64,000 nucleotides of DNA, taken from positions 1-64,000 of the forward strand of contig JANWWM010000084.1 of NCBI GenBank assembly GCA_025055975.1, written 5' to 3'. Under the pieces are notes generated by a model. That model did not search any database. It was not told the origin of the DNA and saw only the letters and a list, made by a program, of their open reading frames with translations. The translations under genes and the position numbers were made by a program. The stretch comes from Chloroherpetonaceae bacterium. GTDB lineage: Bacteria; Bacteroidota; Chlorobiia; Chlorobiales; Thermochlorobacteraceae. Below are positions 39,968-49,641 of the stretch, one piece after another. Every line of letters begins with the position of its first letter. Position 1 is the first letter of the stretch.

Positions 39968-42900
39968 TCAATTAAAAATGTAACGCACGCTGAGCTGCGC
40001 CGACCACAAATCGCTCAGGGTTGCGGAGCGTTGGAAGGATTGCGAGAGCAGTTGGTTATTGACGGTTCTCATTCGGAACTGCGGCACGCCATCTGCGCCC
40101 ACGCTGGCGAAGGACAGCGGGAACGCATCGACGCGCTGCCATCCCGCGCCGAACTTGTCGCTGATGAGGTTGAAGAAGTTGAACACGTCGGCGCGCACTT
40201 GAAGGGTGTTGCGTCTGCCGCCGATGTCCAAGAAGAACTCCTGCAACACGCTCAGGTCGGCGCGATAGACCCACGGAAACAGCGCGCCGTTGCGCTCGGC
40301 GTATTTGCCCCGACGGGTTCGCAGGTAAGGATCTTGTTCGATGAAAGCGTCAAACGCGGCGGCTTGCTCTTGCGGCGAGAAAGTGCGAGCGTTTGCGCCC
40401 GTGCCGACCGTCAGCGGCAGGAAGCGCAGTTCCGACGCGCTGCGCGGCACGTAGATCAAGTCGTTGTTCGCCACGCCATCGCCGTTCATGTCGCCCGCAT
40501 ACACGTAACTGAATCGCCCTTGGGGTTGCGCTTCAAAGAAGATGGAAATTTGCGTCGCCATGCTGCCCGCATACTCGATGCGGTATGTGCCGCTTGCGAT
40601 GAAGCGATGCGGAACCGCGTCCGACGAGAAAGACAGCGGCGGTTTGTTCGGATTGTTTGGAATCGCGTTGCCCGTCCAAGATCCGAGCGCGATGGAGCCA
40701 GGATTGACCGTGCTGCGCGCGTCGGTGTATGTGTAAGCGATTTGCGCATACCAATTGCGCCCAAACGACTTTTGCGCTTGCGCCGTGAACGAGGCGGCAT
40801 AATCTCTTCCCGAATTGACGAGCACGACGTTGCTCGTGACGTTCGGATTGATTCGGGCGGCGGTTCCGCCATCGTAGCGCAGGCGTTTGTCGGGTCCTGC
40901 AAACGTGCGCGTCGCGGGCTTGAGATTGGCGTTGATGTAACCGATGCCGTTGATGGTTTGGGTGTAAATCGCGTCGAGCGTTACGATGATGTCGTAAGGC
41001 AAGCGATAATCGATGCCCAAGTTCGTGCGCCAAATTTGCGGGAAGCGGAAGTTCGGGTCGACGGTCGCCAACTCAATTGAGGTAGGCAGTTGCGGATTGG
41101 CGGGGCGATACGCATTCGTATTCGGATTGAACGGTCGAGTCGTGGTGTTGTCGAGCTGCTCGAAGCCCGTCAGCACGCCGTTGTTGCCGATTTGATTGGA
41201 AATCCACACAAACGCGGGTCGACCCGTGAAAATGCCCGTTCCGCCGCGCACTTGCAACTTGTCGTTGCGCAGCACGTTCCAGTTGAAGCCCAACCGCGGC
41301 GAAATCAGAAACTTCGCGTCGGGAAGTTTCTTCGTGTCGGAACGGATTATTTTTCCATCGCCGTCCCGAAATTCCAGCGTTCTGACAAGCGGGTTGTCGT
41401 AAGCGGTGTCTTCAAAGAAGGGCGCGTCCACGCGCAAGCCCGCGGTCAAGCGCAAATTGTTGCTGACCTGCCACTCGTCTTGAAGATAGACGCCCGGATA
41501 CCACACGCGAAGCGGCTGAACGGGTTCTGCGCCGCCGGGCAACGCCGAGTAGCGATATTGGAAACGACGCAAAGTTACAGGCGACGTGGTGCGGTTCGGG
41601 TTCTCCAAAAACCCGCGAGCGTCCCGATACCAATCGTCCAACGAGTTGTAGACATAGACGCTCTGCGAGCCAGGGAAGAACACGTTGCGGAATCGGTAAT
41701 GCTCCAAGTTCACGCCCGCCGTAATCGCATGTCCGCCCAAGAAGTAGGTCAGGTTTTCTTGGAATTGGAAGGTGCTGTAGCTCAATTGGTTTGATGGCGT
41801 GAAGGGTTCAAAGCCGAAACTGATGAGCGTCGCACCCTGCTCTTGAATCTCGACAAGCGGGAAGAGCCGCCCGCGAGAGCCGCGATCTTCGTTTTGATAC
41901 GTGTAACCCGCGATGATTTGGTTGTAGAAATTTCTGCCAAACGTGGAGTTTAGTTCCGCGATGACGGATTGAATGCGATCGAACTGAATGTAGTTGGAGT
42001 TTTCGTAGCTCAACGCCGTGTTTCCTACGCGCGCGCCGAAGCCAAGCGAGGCGCTGTTGCTGATGAGCACGTCGCGTTTTGCGTCCAGACCGTTGTAGCG
42101 CAGGCTCAACTTGTGCTCGTCGCTGATGTTGTAATTGAGCTTGATGAGCCAGTTAAGGCTTTGCGGTTGGCGGAGGTTGTAGCCTTCGAAGGGTCCCGTT
42201 TCATAGTTGAGGCTATCGCGCAGGAAGTTTCGGAGCGTTTGCATCTGCTCGAAGGTCGGGCGCGAGATGTCGCCGCCTTGTTGCTCGCCCGCTCGACGCG
42301 CTCGGAAGGTGAAAGGCGTGGAGTTTTGTTCCGTTTCGGCGGCGATGAAGAAAAAGAGCTTGTCTTTGAGAATTGGTCCGCTGACGCGAAAGCCGCCTTG
42401 CACGTTGCTAAAATCGTTTTTCGCCGCGCCGACTTCGGTTCCGAACACGGTTTTGCCGACAAACGATTTGTCGCGGAAGTTGCCGAAAACGGAGCCAGAA
42501 AACTCATTCGCGCCGCTTCGCGTGACGAGGTTGATGCCCGCGCCGATGAAGCCCGCTTGGCGCACGTCGTAGGGGGCGATCGCTACGCTAATTTGCTCGA
42601 CCGCCTCCAAACTAATCGGCGACGCTTGCGCTCTTCCGCCCGGCACGCCCGACAAACCGAAGCTATTGTTCAGATACGAGCCGTCGACCGTGATGTTGTT
42701 CAGACGGTTGTCCTGACCCGCAAAGCCCGAACCGAAACCCGTGTTGATGGCTTGCGGCGTGAGGCGCGTAAAGTCGGTAAAGTTTCGCCGAATCGTCGGC
42801 AACGAGGTGATAACCTCGCGCGGAATGTTCGTTGCCGCGCCCGTGCGTTCAGGGCTGATGACGTCGCCACCGACTTCCGCCGTGATGACGATTTCCTCTA

Positions 42901-43246
42901 CCTGCGCGGCTTTTTCGGGCAATCGGAACTCCAAACGCTGCGCAACGCCGAGAGCCAAAAACACGTTGTCAATCGTTTGAGATTGATAGCCCACATACTT
43001 CGCCGTTACCTTATACGGTCCGCCAACGCGCAAACCTTGCAGAGCGAAGCGACCGTTGACTTGCGTTACGCCGCCATATTTCGTTCCCGACGGCACGTGC
43101 TCGGCAACGACTTGCGCGCCAATCAACGCCTCCCCCTTCGCATCGGAAACGGAACCGACGATGGACGAGGTCGTAACCCCTTGCGCCCACGAGCGCGCGC
43201 TGGCGCAAAGCGTCAAAAAGAGAAACAGAAGTCGCAGATTTTTCAT
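39968..43246 (-). CDS. TonB-dependent receptor with N-terminal carboxypeptidase-regulatory-like domain
   Basis: SIVGSVSDAKGEALIGAQVVAEHVPSGTKYGGVTQVNGRFALQGLRVGGPYKVTAKYVGY; plug LPTIRRNFTDFTRLTPQAINTGFGSGFAGQDNRLNNITVDGSYLNNSFG; terminal aromatic barrel strand. Confidence 0.9.
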   Translation of the reverse strand: MKNLRLLFLFLTLCASARSWAQGVTTSSIVGSVSDAKGEALIGAQVVAEHVPSGTKYGGVTQVNGRFALQGLRVGGPYKVTAKYVGYQSQTIDNVFLALGVAQRLEFRLPEKAAQVEEIVITAEVGGDVISPERTGAATNIPREVITSLPTIRRNFTDFTRLTPQAINTGFGSGFAGQDNRLNNITVDGSYLNNSFGLSGVPGGRAQASPISLEAVEQISVAIAPYDVRQAGFIGAGINLVTRSGANEFSGSVFGNFRDKSFVGKTVFGTEVGAAKNDFSNVQGGFRVSGPILKDKLFFFIAAETEQNSTPFTFRARRAGEQQGGDISRPTFEQMQTLRNFLRDSLNYETGPFEGYNLRQPQSLNWLIKLNYNISDEHKLSLRYNGLDAKRDVLISNSASLGFGARVGNTALSYENSNYIQFDRIQSVIAELNSTFGRNFYNQIIAGYTYQNEDRGSRGRLFPLVEIQEQGATLISFGFEPFTPSNQLSYSTFQFQENLTYFLGGHAITAGVNLEHYRFRNVFFPGSQSVYVYNSLDDWYRDARGFLENPNRTTSPVTLRRFQYRYSALPGGAEPVQPLRVWYPGVYLQDEWQVSNNLRLTAGLRVDAPFFEDTAYDNPLVRTLEFRDGDGKIIRSDTKKLPDAKFLISPRLGFNWNVLRNDKLQVRGGTGIFTGRPAFVWISNQIGNNGVLTGFEQLDNTTTRPFNPNTNAYRPANPQLPTSIELATVDPNFRFPQIWRTNLGIDYRLPYDIIVTLDAIYTQTINGIGYINANLKPATRTFAGPDKRLRYDGGTAARINPNVTSNVVLVNSGRDYAASFTAQAQKSFGRNWYAQIAYTYTDARSTVNPGSIALGSWTGNAIPNNPNKPPLSFSSDAVPHRFIASGTYRIEYAGSMATQISIFFEAQPQGRFSYVYAGDMNGDGVANNDLIYVPRSASELRFLPLTVGTGANARTFSPQEQAAAFDAFIEQDPYLRTRRGKYAERNGALFPWVYRADLSVLQEFFLDIGGRRNTLQVRADVFNFFNLISDKFGAGWQRVDAFPLSFASVGADGVPQFRMRTVNNQLLSQSFQRSATLSDLWSAQLSVRYIFN

Positions 43247-43389
43247 ATCGCTGAACGATTAAAGGTTAGTTTTGTCGCAGATGCAAGCGAACGCTTGGAA
43301 GTTAAGCGGGAACAAAATTAAGGCGAAAAATGTATATCAGGGCGCAACAGACGACTTTTAACGAAAATTTAACCCAATAACTGACTGCC

Positions 43390-43677
43390 ATGCCGCTCTA
43401 TCGTTACCGATGCTCAAACTGCAACGCCGAACTTGAAATCCAACAGCGCATCACCGAACCTGCGCTGACCGCTTGCCCGAACTGCGAAACCGATGGCTTG
43501 AAGCGCATCATCGGGGCGGGCGGCGGCTTTATCCTCAAAGGCACGGGCTTCTACAACACCGACTACAAAAACGCGGGGCGCGCCAAGAACGGCGAAAACT
43601 CCTCTGAAACCAAAACCGATGCCGCCGCCTCGAAGCCTGCCGCGCACGCTTGCGGCGCGGGGTGCGCTCACGATTGA
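43390..43677 (+). CDS. FmdB-family zinc-ribbon protein
   Basis: MPLYRYRCSNCNAELEIQQRITEPALTACPNCETDGLKRIIGAGGGFILKGTGFYNTDYK. Confidence 0.92.
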   Translation: MPLYRYRCSNCNAELEIQQRITEPALTACPNCETDGLKRIIGAGGGFILKGTGFYNTDYKNAGRAKNGENSSETKTDAAASKPAAHACGAGCAHD

Positions 43678-43747
43678 GAAACGCCCGCCTTTCGCTAACT
43701 TTGCCAACGCCTTCTCCTCGCGGAAGGCGTTTTTCGCTTCTCGCAAA

Positions 43748-44236
43748 ATGGAACGACCCAAAAAGAAAGTCTCCGAATCCAGCGTCGAGATGACGCAAGT
43801 CGTGATGCCCATCGACACGAACTACCTCGGCAATCTCGCGGGCGGGCGGTTGATGCATTGGATGGATTTAGCCGCCGCCATCGCCGCCTCGCGCCATGCC
43901 AACGCCATTGCCGTTACCGCGTCGGTCGACTCGTTGGAGTTCAAACAGCCCATCAAGTTGGGCGAGGTCGTCATCATCAAGGCGAGCGTCAATCGCGCCT
44001 TCAACACTTCGATGGAAGTGGGCGTGAAGGTGTTTTCGGAGAATATGCTCACGGGAAGGCGCGTGGCGTGCAACAAGGCGTATTTTACCTTCGTGGCGAT
44101 CGACGAGAAGGGCGAGCGCGTCGTCGTGCCTGAAATCGTCCCCGAAACGCCCGACGAAATTCGCCGCTACGAAAAAGCCGCCGACCGTCGCCGACAGCGC
44201 CTTGCCGAAAAAGCGAGCGTCGCCGAAAGCAAATAA
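43748..44236 (+). CDS. Acyl-CoA thioesterase (hotdog, YciA-like)
   Basis: VMPIDTNYLGNLAGGRLMHWMDLAAAIAASRHANAIAVTASVDSLEFKQPIKLGEVV. Confidence 0.92.
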   Translation: MERPKKKVSESSVEMTQVVMPIDTNYLGNLAGGRLMHWMDLAAAIAASRHANAIAVTASVDSLEFKQPIKLGEVVIIKASVNRAFNTSMEVGVKVFSENMLTGRRVACNKAYFTFVAIDEKGERVVVPEIVPETPDEIRRYEKAADRRRQRLAEKASVAESK

Positions 44237-44243
44237 ACGCGCT

Positions 44244-44594
44244 TCACTTTTTTCCCGCCTTGTATCGAATCACCTCCGCTTTTTCAAGCGTTATCAATCC
44301 GCCTGATTGCGAGTGCTCGAACAGTCGCTCGACCGTTTCGACGAAGCGCTTGATTTTTTCCTCGTCATCGACGATTTCGACGACGACGGGCAGGTCGGAA
44401 GAAAGTTCGATCAGTTTGGTCGAGCGCACGATGGAGTTCGCCCCGAAACCCATCACGCCTCTGATGACCGTCGCGCCCGAAAGCCCTTGTTTTTTGGCTT
44501 CGAACACGATGGCTTCGTAGAGCGGCTGATGTCCGAATTTGTCGGATTCGCCAACGAAGACGCGCAGCAGTTTGGCGTTGGGATTGCGTTCCAT
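44244..44594 (-). CDS. DUF190 (P-II-like) protein
   Basis: AKLLRVFVGESDKFGHQPLYEAIVFEAKKQGLSGATVIRGVMGFGANS; adjacent to crcB. Confidence 0.9.
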   Translation of the reverse strand: MERNPNAKLLRVFVGESDKFGHQPLYEAIVFEAKKQGLSGATVIRGVMGFGANSIVRSTKLIELSSDLPVVVEIVDDEEKIKRFVETVERLFEHSQSGGLITLEKAEVIRYKAGKK

Positions 44595-44597
44595 CGT

Positions 44598-44969
44598 TCA
44601 GAGAAGTTTGATGAGCGCCGCGCCCGCGACGGTCGCCAACAGTCCAAGCGCGACGCTCGCGCCAACATAGACGGCGGCATAGACGAATTGCCCATCGCGC
44701 AACATTGCGACCGTCTCGTTTGAAAACGCCGAGAACGTCGTAAAGCCGCCCAAGAGACCCGTTGCGAGAAACAGCCGCCACTCAATCGTCAAAAAACCTT
44801 TCTCCGTGAGCGCGAAGACCGCGCCAATCAAGAAGCAACCGATGACATTGACGGCGAGCGTGCCGAAGGGAAACGCGGATAGCGCGGTCGTTTGAACCCA
44901 TTGCGCCACAAGGTAGCGCAGCGTTCCGCCGATGAAACTCCCGACTCCAATGCCAAGCAGCGTTTTCAT
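44598..44969 (-). CDS. crcB: Fluoride channel CrcB/Fluc
   Basis: GVGSFIGGTLRYLVAQWV...PFGTLAVNVIGCFLIG...LLGGFTTFSAFSNETVAML. Confidence 0.95.
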   Translation of the reverse strand: MKTLLGIGVGSFIGGTLRYLVAQWVQTTALSAFPFGTLAVNVIGCFLIGAVFALTEKGFLTIEWRLFLATGLLGGFTTFSAFSNETVAMLRDGQFVYAAVYVGASVALGLLATVAGAALIKLL

Positions 44970-45098
44970 TCGAGCCCGCGTTTGTTGGTCAGTTCAGCCT
45001 TGCCCAAATGTCGCGTTTGAAACGTTCGCTTCCAAACTCGCCCTCTTTTTTGTGCGGAAGCCCTGTTATTTTGAAGAGCAAAACGCAACGCCAACTTT

Positions 45099-47375
45099 AT
45101 GTTCAAATTCGTTCCGCTTGCGAGCCTTGCCTGTCTTTTCGCAACCTCTCTTTTGGGACAAATTTCTTGGAAGACTTACGCATCGCTTTCTTCCGCCACG
45201 TCGGTCGCCGTAGGGCGCGATGGCGCGGTTTGGGTCGCCACGAGCGGCGGGCTGTATCGTTATGACCGAGCGGCGAATCAGGCGCAAACCTTCACGAACA
45301 TCGAGGGTCTTGCCGACATTCGCCTTTCGGCGATGCTCTACGACGAGCGTCGGAACGAGCTGTGGCTTGGCGCGGCAGAGGGCGCGCTTTCGAACTTCAA
45401 TCTCGCAAGCGGACGATTTTCGAATTTTTATGCGATTGCGAACGTGACGCAGTTTCCGCAAAAGCGCGTCCGCGCCCTCGCGTTGAGCGGCGATTCGCTT
45501 TTGGTGGCGACGGATTTCGGGGTTTTGCTGTTTTCGCCCTCGCGCCGCGAGATTCGTGAATCGTATCTGACGCTTGGGTCGTTTCCAACGGGCGCGGCGG
45601 TTCGCGCCGTCCTTTTCGCCGACACGCTCATCGTGGCGGGCACGTCGCTGGGCGTGGCGTTTGCTTCTCGCTCCTCGCCGAATCTGCTTGCGCCGTCCGC
45701 TTGGCGCAGCGTTCCGAGCGGGAGCGTCAATGCGTTGGCGACGTTTGGCGGAAAAATTTTCGTCGGAACGAGCAACGCGCTTCTTGCCTACTCGCTGGCG
45801 ACGCAGAGTTTCGAGACGATTTCCGCCGATTCCATCATCGCGCTTCGGGTCGCCAACGCTCGCCTTTACGCGCTTGCGAAAACGGGCTTGCTTGCGATTT
45901 CATCGGGCGGCGCGGTCGAGCGTTTCAACGCCGATTTTTCGACGGCGACAAGCCTCGCCCTCGCGCCCGACGAGACGGCGTTCATCGCCGATTCGCGTCA
46001 ATCTCTCCTCGTCTTGCGCCATCAAACCCTCTCGACCATCTCGCTCAACGCTCCGCTTCGAAATCGTTTCGAGCAATTCGGCATCGATTCTCGCGGCAGG
46101 CTTTGGGTCAGCTCGACCATCGGCGACAGAGGCGCGGAAGGATTTTATCGGCTCGACCTTGCGAGCGAGCGTTGGACGAATTTTCCCTCGCTTTCGGCGC
46201 AGGGCTTGAACGGCGCGCTTCGGCAGTTTAATGCCTTCGCCGAACAGGGCGGCAGGGTCTATTTGAGCGGTTGGGGCAACGGCTTCGCGGAGTTCATCAG
46301 CGACGATTCGGTTCGCGGTTACTCGCGCTCAAACGTGCCGACGCTTCTGGGAATCCCCGCCAATCCGAACTTCATCGTGATTACGGATTTTGCGACCGAC
46401 CAAAAGGGCGCGCTTTGGATGGCGAACTACCTTTCGGCAGGCGGCGCGCTCGTTGCGAAGTTGCCCGATGGCTCGTTCAAGACGTTTGGCGCGCCCAACG
46501 CCACGGGTTCGAATGGCTTTCCGCAAGGCGTTTACGCCTTTCGCCTCACGATAGACAACTTTGGTCGAAAGTGGGTCGCATGCAGAACGGCGGAACTCAA
46601 CACGGGCGCGGGCGTGGTGATTTTCGACGACAACGGCACGCTCGATAACCTTTCCGACGACAAATACATTCGGCTCACGACGCAATCGACGCAAGGCGCG
46701 TTGCCAAGCGCGAAAATCAACGCCATCAAAACCGACTTGGACGGCGCGATTTGGTTCGCCACCGACGAAGGCGCGGCGTATTACTTCGACGCGAGCCTTG
46801 CGCAAGCGGGGGCGGCGCTTCCGCCCGTTACGCGCGTTTTCGATTTGCAAGACGAGGTCGTTACCGCGCTCGCCATCGACGCGCTCAATCGCAAGTGGTT
46901 CGGCACGACCAACGGCGTTTGGCTTCTTTCGCCCGACGGCGCGACGGTCCTCGCGCATTACACGACGGCGAATTCGCCTCTGCTATCGAATCGCGTTTTG
47001 GCGATCGAAGCCGACAAAAAAAGCGGCAAAATTTTCATCGGCACGGAGCGCGGATTGTCGGTGATTCAAACCCCCGCCGTTCAGCCCGTTGCGAAAATGT
47101 CGACGCTGCAAGTTTTCCCGAACCCCGCTCGCTTGCCCGATCAAACCCTGATTGAGATTCGCGGACTTTCGCGCAACGCGAAAGTGAAAATCATCACGCC
47201 TGCGGGACGGCTCGTGCGCGACCTCAAAAGCGACGGGGGCGCGGTTGCGTTTTGGGATTGCAAAGACAATCGCGGCGAATTGGTCGCAAGCGGCGTCTAT
47301 GTCGCCGTCGCCGTCAGCGAAAACGGCGCGGAAAGCGCGTTTGGCAAAATCGCCGTCATTCGCGGCGGCAGATGA
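45099..47375 (+). CDS. Secreted two-component-type beta-propeller protein with C-terminal sorting-like domain (PorZ-like)
   Basis: Signal peptide; propeller motifs (DGAVWVATSGGLYRYD, ALNRKWFGTTNGVWLLSPDG); C-terminal LQVFPNPARLPDQTLIEIRGL...NGELVASGVYVAV-type. Confidence 0.75.
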   Translation: MFKFVPLASLACLFATSLLGQISWKTYASLSSATSVAVGRDGAVWVATSGGLYRYDRAANQAQTFTNIEGLADIRLSAMLYDERRNELWLGAAEGALSNFNLASGRFSNFYAIANVTQFPQKRVRALALSGDSLLVATDFGVLLFSPSRREIRESYLTLGSFPTGAAVRAVLFADTLIVAGTSLGVAFASRSSPNLLAPSAWRSVPSGSVNALATFGGKIFVGTSNALLAYSLATQSFETISADSIIALRVANARLYALAKTGLLAISSGGAVERFNADFSTATSLALAPDETAFIADSRQSLLVLRHQTLSTISLNAPLRNRFEQFGIDSRGRLWVSSTIGDRGAEGFYRLDLASERWTNFPSLSAQGLNGALRQFNAFAEQGGRVYLSGWGNGFAEFISDDSVRGYSRSNVPTLLGIPANPNFIVITDFATDQKGALWMANYLSAGGALVAKLPDGSFKTFGAPNATGSNGFPQGVYAFRLTIDNFGRKWVACRTAELNTGAGVVIFDDNGTLDNLSDDKYIRLTTQSTQGALPSAKINAIKTDLDGAIWFATDEGAAYYFDASLAQAGAALPPVTRVFDLQDEVVTALAIDALNRKWFGTTNGVWLLSPDGATVLAHYTTANSPLLSNRVLAIEADKKSGKIFIGTERGLSVIQTPAVQPVAKMSTLQVFPNPARLPDQTLIEIRGLSRNAKVKIITPAGRLVRDLKSDGGAVAFWDCKDNRGELVASGVYVAVAVSENGAESAFGKIAVIRGGR

Positions 47376-47406
47376 ACGCGCTTGCGAAACGCGCCTCGTG
47401 CCTAAT

Positions 47407-47429
47407 CCTCTCCTTTCGTTAAGGAGAGG
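47407..47429. repeat. Intergenic hairpin CCTCTCCTT-N5-AAGGAGAGG
   Basis: Perfect 9-bp inverted repeat in the PorZ-like/divIVA intergenic region. Confidence 0.6.
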
Positions 47430-47567
47430 GGAACAATTTTGACGCAGTCAAATCAGAGGCGAGGTTATGGATTCTTCTCTTCGCTTCGCTCCGTTCAGAA
47501 TGACAGGCGCGCTGCGATTGCGTTCCGAAATGCGTCGCGTCTTTTTGTCGCCGCAAGTCTTCTTGCG

Positions 47568-47593
47568 TCATTCCGAGCGCCAGCGAGGAATCC
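47568..47593. repeat. Dispersed intergenic repeat (copy 1)
   Basis: TCATTCCGAGCGCCAGCGAGGAATCC; its reverse complement matches 59910-59935 with one mismatch. Confidence 0.7.
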
Positions 47594-47702
47594 ATAAGCG
47601 CTTGCGAATTGGGCGGGCTTCTGGCTCCTTGCGCCGTTTTTCCGAGTTGCTTCGAATGTTTTATTTTCTTTTCGTTTCTAACGCTCCTTCCGAGAATCGC
47701 AA

Positions 47703-48410
47703 ATGAGGCTCACGCCGATAGACATCAAGAAACACTCGTTCAACACGGCTTTTCGAGGTTTTGCGCCCGAAGAGGTCGAGGCGTTTTTGGACGTGGTCTC
47801 GCGTCAGTGGGAAGAGGTTTTGGACGAACTCGACCGCGCCAAGCGTCGCATCGCCGAATTGGAAGGAGAAACGAAAAAATACAAGGAAGTCGAAGCGATG
47901 CTTCATCAAACGCTCGCGCAGGCGCAACAGAGCACGAATGCCGTCATCGAGAACGCCAAGCGCGAAGCCGAGCTCATTCGTCAAGAAGCCGAAATCAAAA
48001 GTCAGCAACTCATCGAGCGCGCCAAGTTGGAAGTTTCGGCGATGGCGGACGACGTGCGCCGCCTCGAAACGCAAAAGCGCGAACTGACGAGCAAGCTTCG
48101 CCTGATGCTCTCTTCGCAACTCGAACTGCTCAATGCGTTCAGCGATGGCGAGGAAAGTTTCATCTTGCAAGAATTTGCCAACAAGAAAGCCCTCGCCGAG
48201 CAAAAGCCCCGCGAGCCGCGCTCTGCGCCCGACGCGCAACCAATGCCTGAATCTGCCCCAACCTCGTCAGTCGCCCCGTCCGAACCGCCCGCGCCCGAAC
48301 CGCCCAAATCGCAAACCATCAAGATCGAAGTGCCCGTCGAACCCAGTTACCCTCGCGCCCAAAGCAAAAAAACGGTCAATATCGACGACATCTTAAGCGG
48401 TCTTGAGTAA
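47703..48410 (+). CDS. divIVA: DivIVA-domain protein
   Basis: MRLTPIDIKKHSFNTAFRGFAPEEVEAFLDVVSRQWEEVLDELDRAKRRIAELE. Confidence 0.88.
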   Translation: MRLTPIDIKKHSFNTAFRGFAPEEVEAFLDVVSRQWEEVLDELDRAKRRIAELEGETKKYKEVEAMLHQTLAQAQQSTNAVIENAKREAELIRQEAEIKSQQLIERAKLEVSAMADDVRRLETQKRELTSKLRLMLSSQLELLNAFSDGEESFILQEFANKKALAEQKPREPRSAPDAQPMPESAPTSSVAPSEPPAPEPPKSQTIKIEVPVEPSYPRAQSKKTVNIDDILSGLE

Positions 48411-48414
48411 CGTG

Positions 48415-49641
48415 ATGGCATCGTTGCTCATTCACAACGCGGCGCAAATCGCCACCTCCATCGGACGCTACCGACGCGGCGCGGAGATGAACCAACTTCG
48501 CCTCTTGCGCAACGCCTCGATTTACGTTCAGGACGGAATCATTCGCGCCATTGGCTCCGCAAGCGACGTGGAAAAAGCGATTTCCGATTCGCCCGAAGTC
48601 ATTGACGCGAGCGGCTCTGCCGTCATTGCGGGGCTTGTGGATTCGCACACGCATCTCGTTTTCGCAGGAACGCGAGAGCAAGAATTCGCCATGCGCGTGG
48701 CGGGCGCGACATATCAAGACATCGCCAAGCAAGGCGGCGGCATTCTTTCAACCGTCAAAGCCACGCGAAACGCGACGAAAGAGGAACTCAAATGCGTCGC
48801 CAAACGCTACCTTGCGCTCGCGCTCGAACACGGCACGACCACGATGGAAATCAAAACGGGCTACGGTCTCGACGAGGAAACGGAACTCAAACTTTTGGAC
48901 GTCATCGCCGAGCTTGACGCGGAGCAACCCATCACGCTCGCGCCGACCTTTCTTGGCGCGCACGCCGTTCCGCCTGAACGCTCAAAAGCCGAGTATCTCG
49001 AATCGCTCTTCGCGCTGCTGCCGCGAGCGGCGCAAAAGGCAAGGTTCATTGACGCATTCGTCGAGGAAAACTATTTCAGCGCCGAGGAAGCCGAAGCGCT
49101 GTGCGAGCGAGCGAAACGGTTTGGATTGCTTCCCCGTCTTCACGTCCATCAATTCACCGCCAACGCGGGCGTGAAAATGGGGCTTCGAGTCGGCGCCGCG
49201 TCGCTCGACCACTTGGAGAAAATTTCCGACGAGGACATCGGTCTTCTGGCGCGCTCGGAAACGGTGGCGACTCTTCTGCCGTGCGTCTCGCTGTTTTTGG
49301 GCTATGGGTATCCGCCCGCAAGAAAACTCATCGATTCGGGCGCGATCGTCGCCATCGCGTCCAACTTCAACCCTGGCAGCGCGATGACGCTCAATATGCA
49401 ACTGACGATGTTCGTCGCTTCGGCGCAGATGCGTCTTTCGCTCGCCGAATCGCTGACGGCGGCGACGCTCAACGCGGCTTATTCGCTTCGGCTTTCGGAC
49501 AAAATCGGCTCGATCGAGGTTGGCAAGGAAGCGGACTTGGTCATTTTGGACGTGCCCAGCTACGAGCAAGCGATTTATTTCTTCGGAGTCAATCACGCCA
49601 AAACCGTCATCAAGAAAGGCGTCGTGGAATGGACACGTTAA
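48415..49641 (+). CDS. hutI: Imidazolonepropionase
   Basis: GLVDSHTHLVFAGTREQEFAMRVAGATYQDIAKQGGGILSTV; TTTMEIKTGYGLDEETELKLL; FLGAHAVPPE. Confidence 0.96.
   Translation: MASLLIHNAAQIATSIGRYRRGAEMNQLRLLRNASIYVQDGIIRAIGSASDVEKAISDSPEVIDASGSAVIAGLVDSHTHLVFAGTREQEFAMRVAGATYQDIAKQGGGILSTVKATRNATKEELKCVAKRYLALALEHGTTTMEIKTGYGLDEETELKLLDVIAELDAEQPITLAPTFLGAHAVPPERSKAEYLESLFALLPRAAQKARFIDAFVEENYFSAEEAEALCERAKRFGLLPRLHVHQFTANAGVKMGLRVGAASLDHLEKISDEDIGLLARSETVATLLPCVSLFLGYGYPPARKLIDSGAIVAIASNFNPGSAMTLNMQLTMFVASAQMRLSLAESLTAATLNAAYSLRLSDKIGSIEVGKEADLVILDVPSYEQAIYFFGVNHAKTVIKKGVVEWTR

Noticed and set aside
41969-43321. 450-aa plus-strand ORF opposite the TonB receptor
   Set aside because: Antisense shadow; the receptor reading frame has clear plug and barrel signatures.
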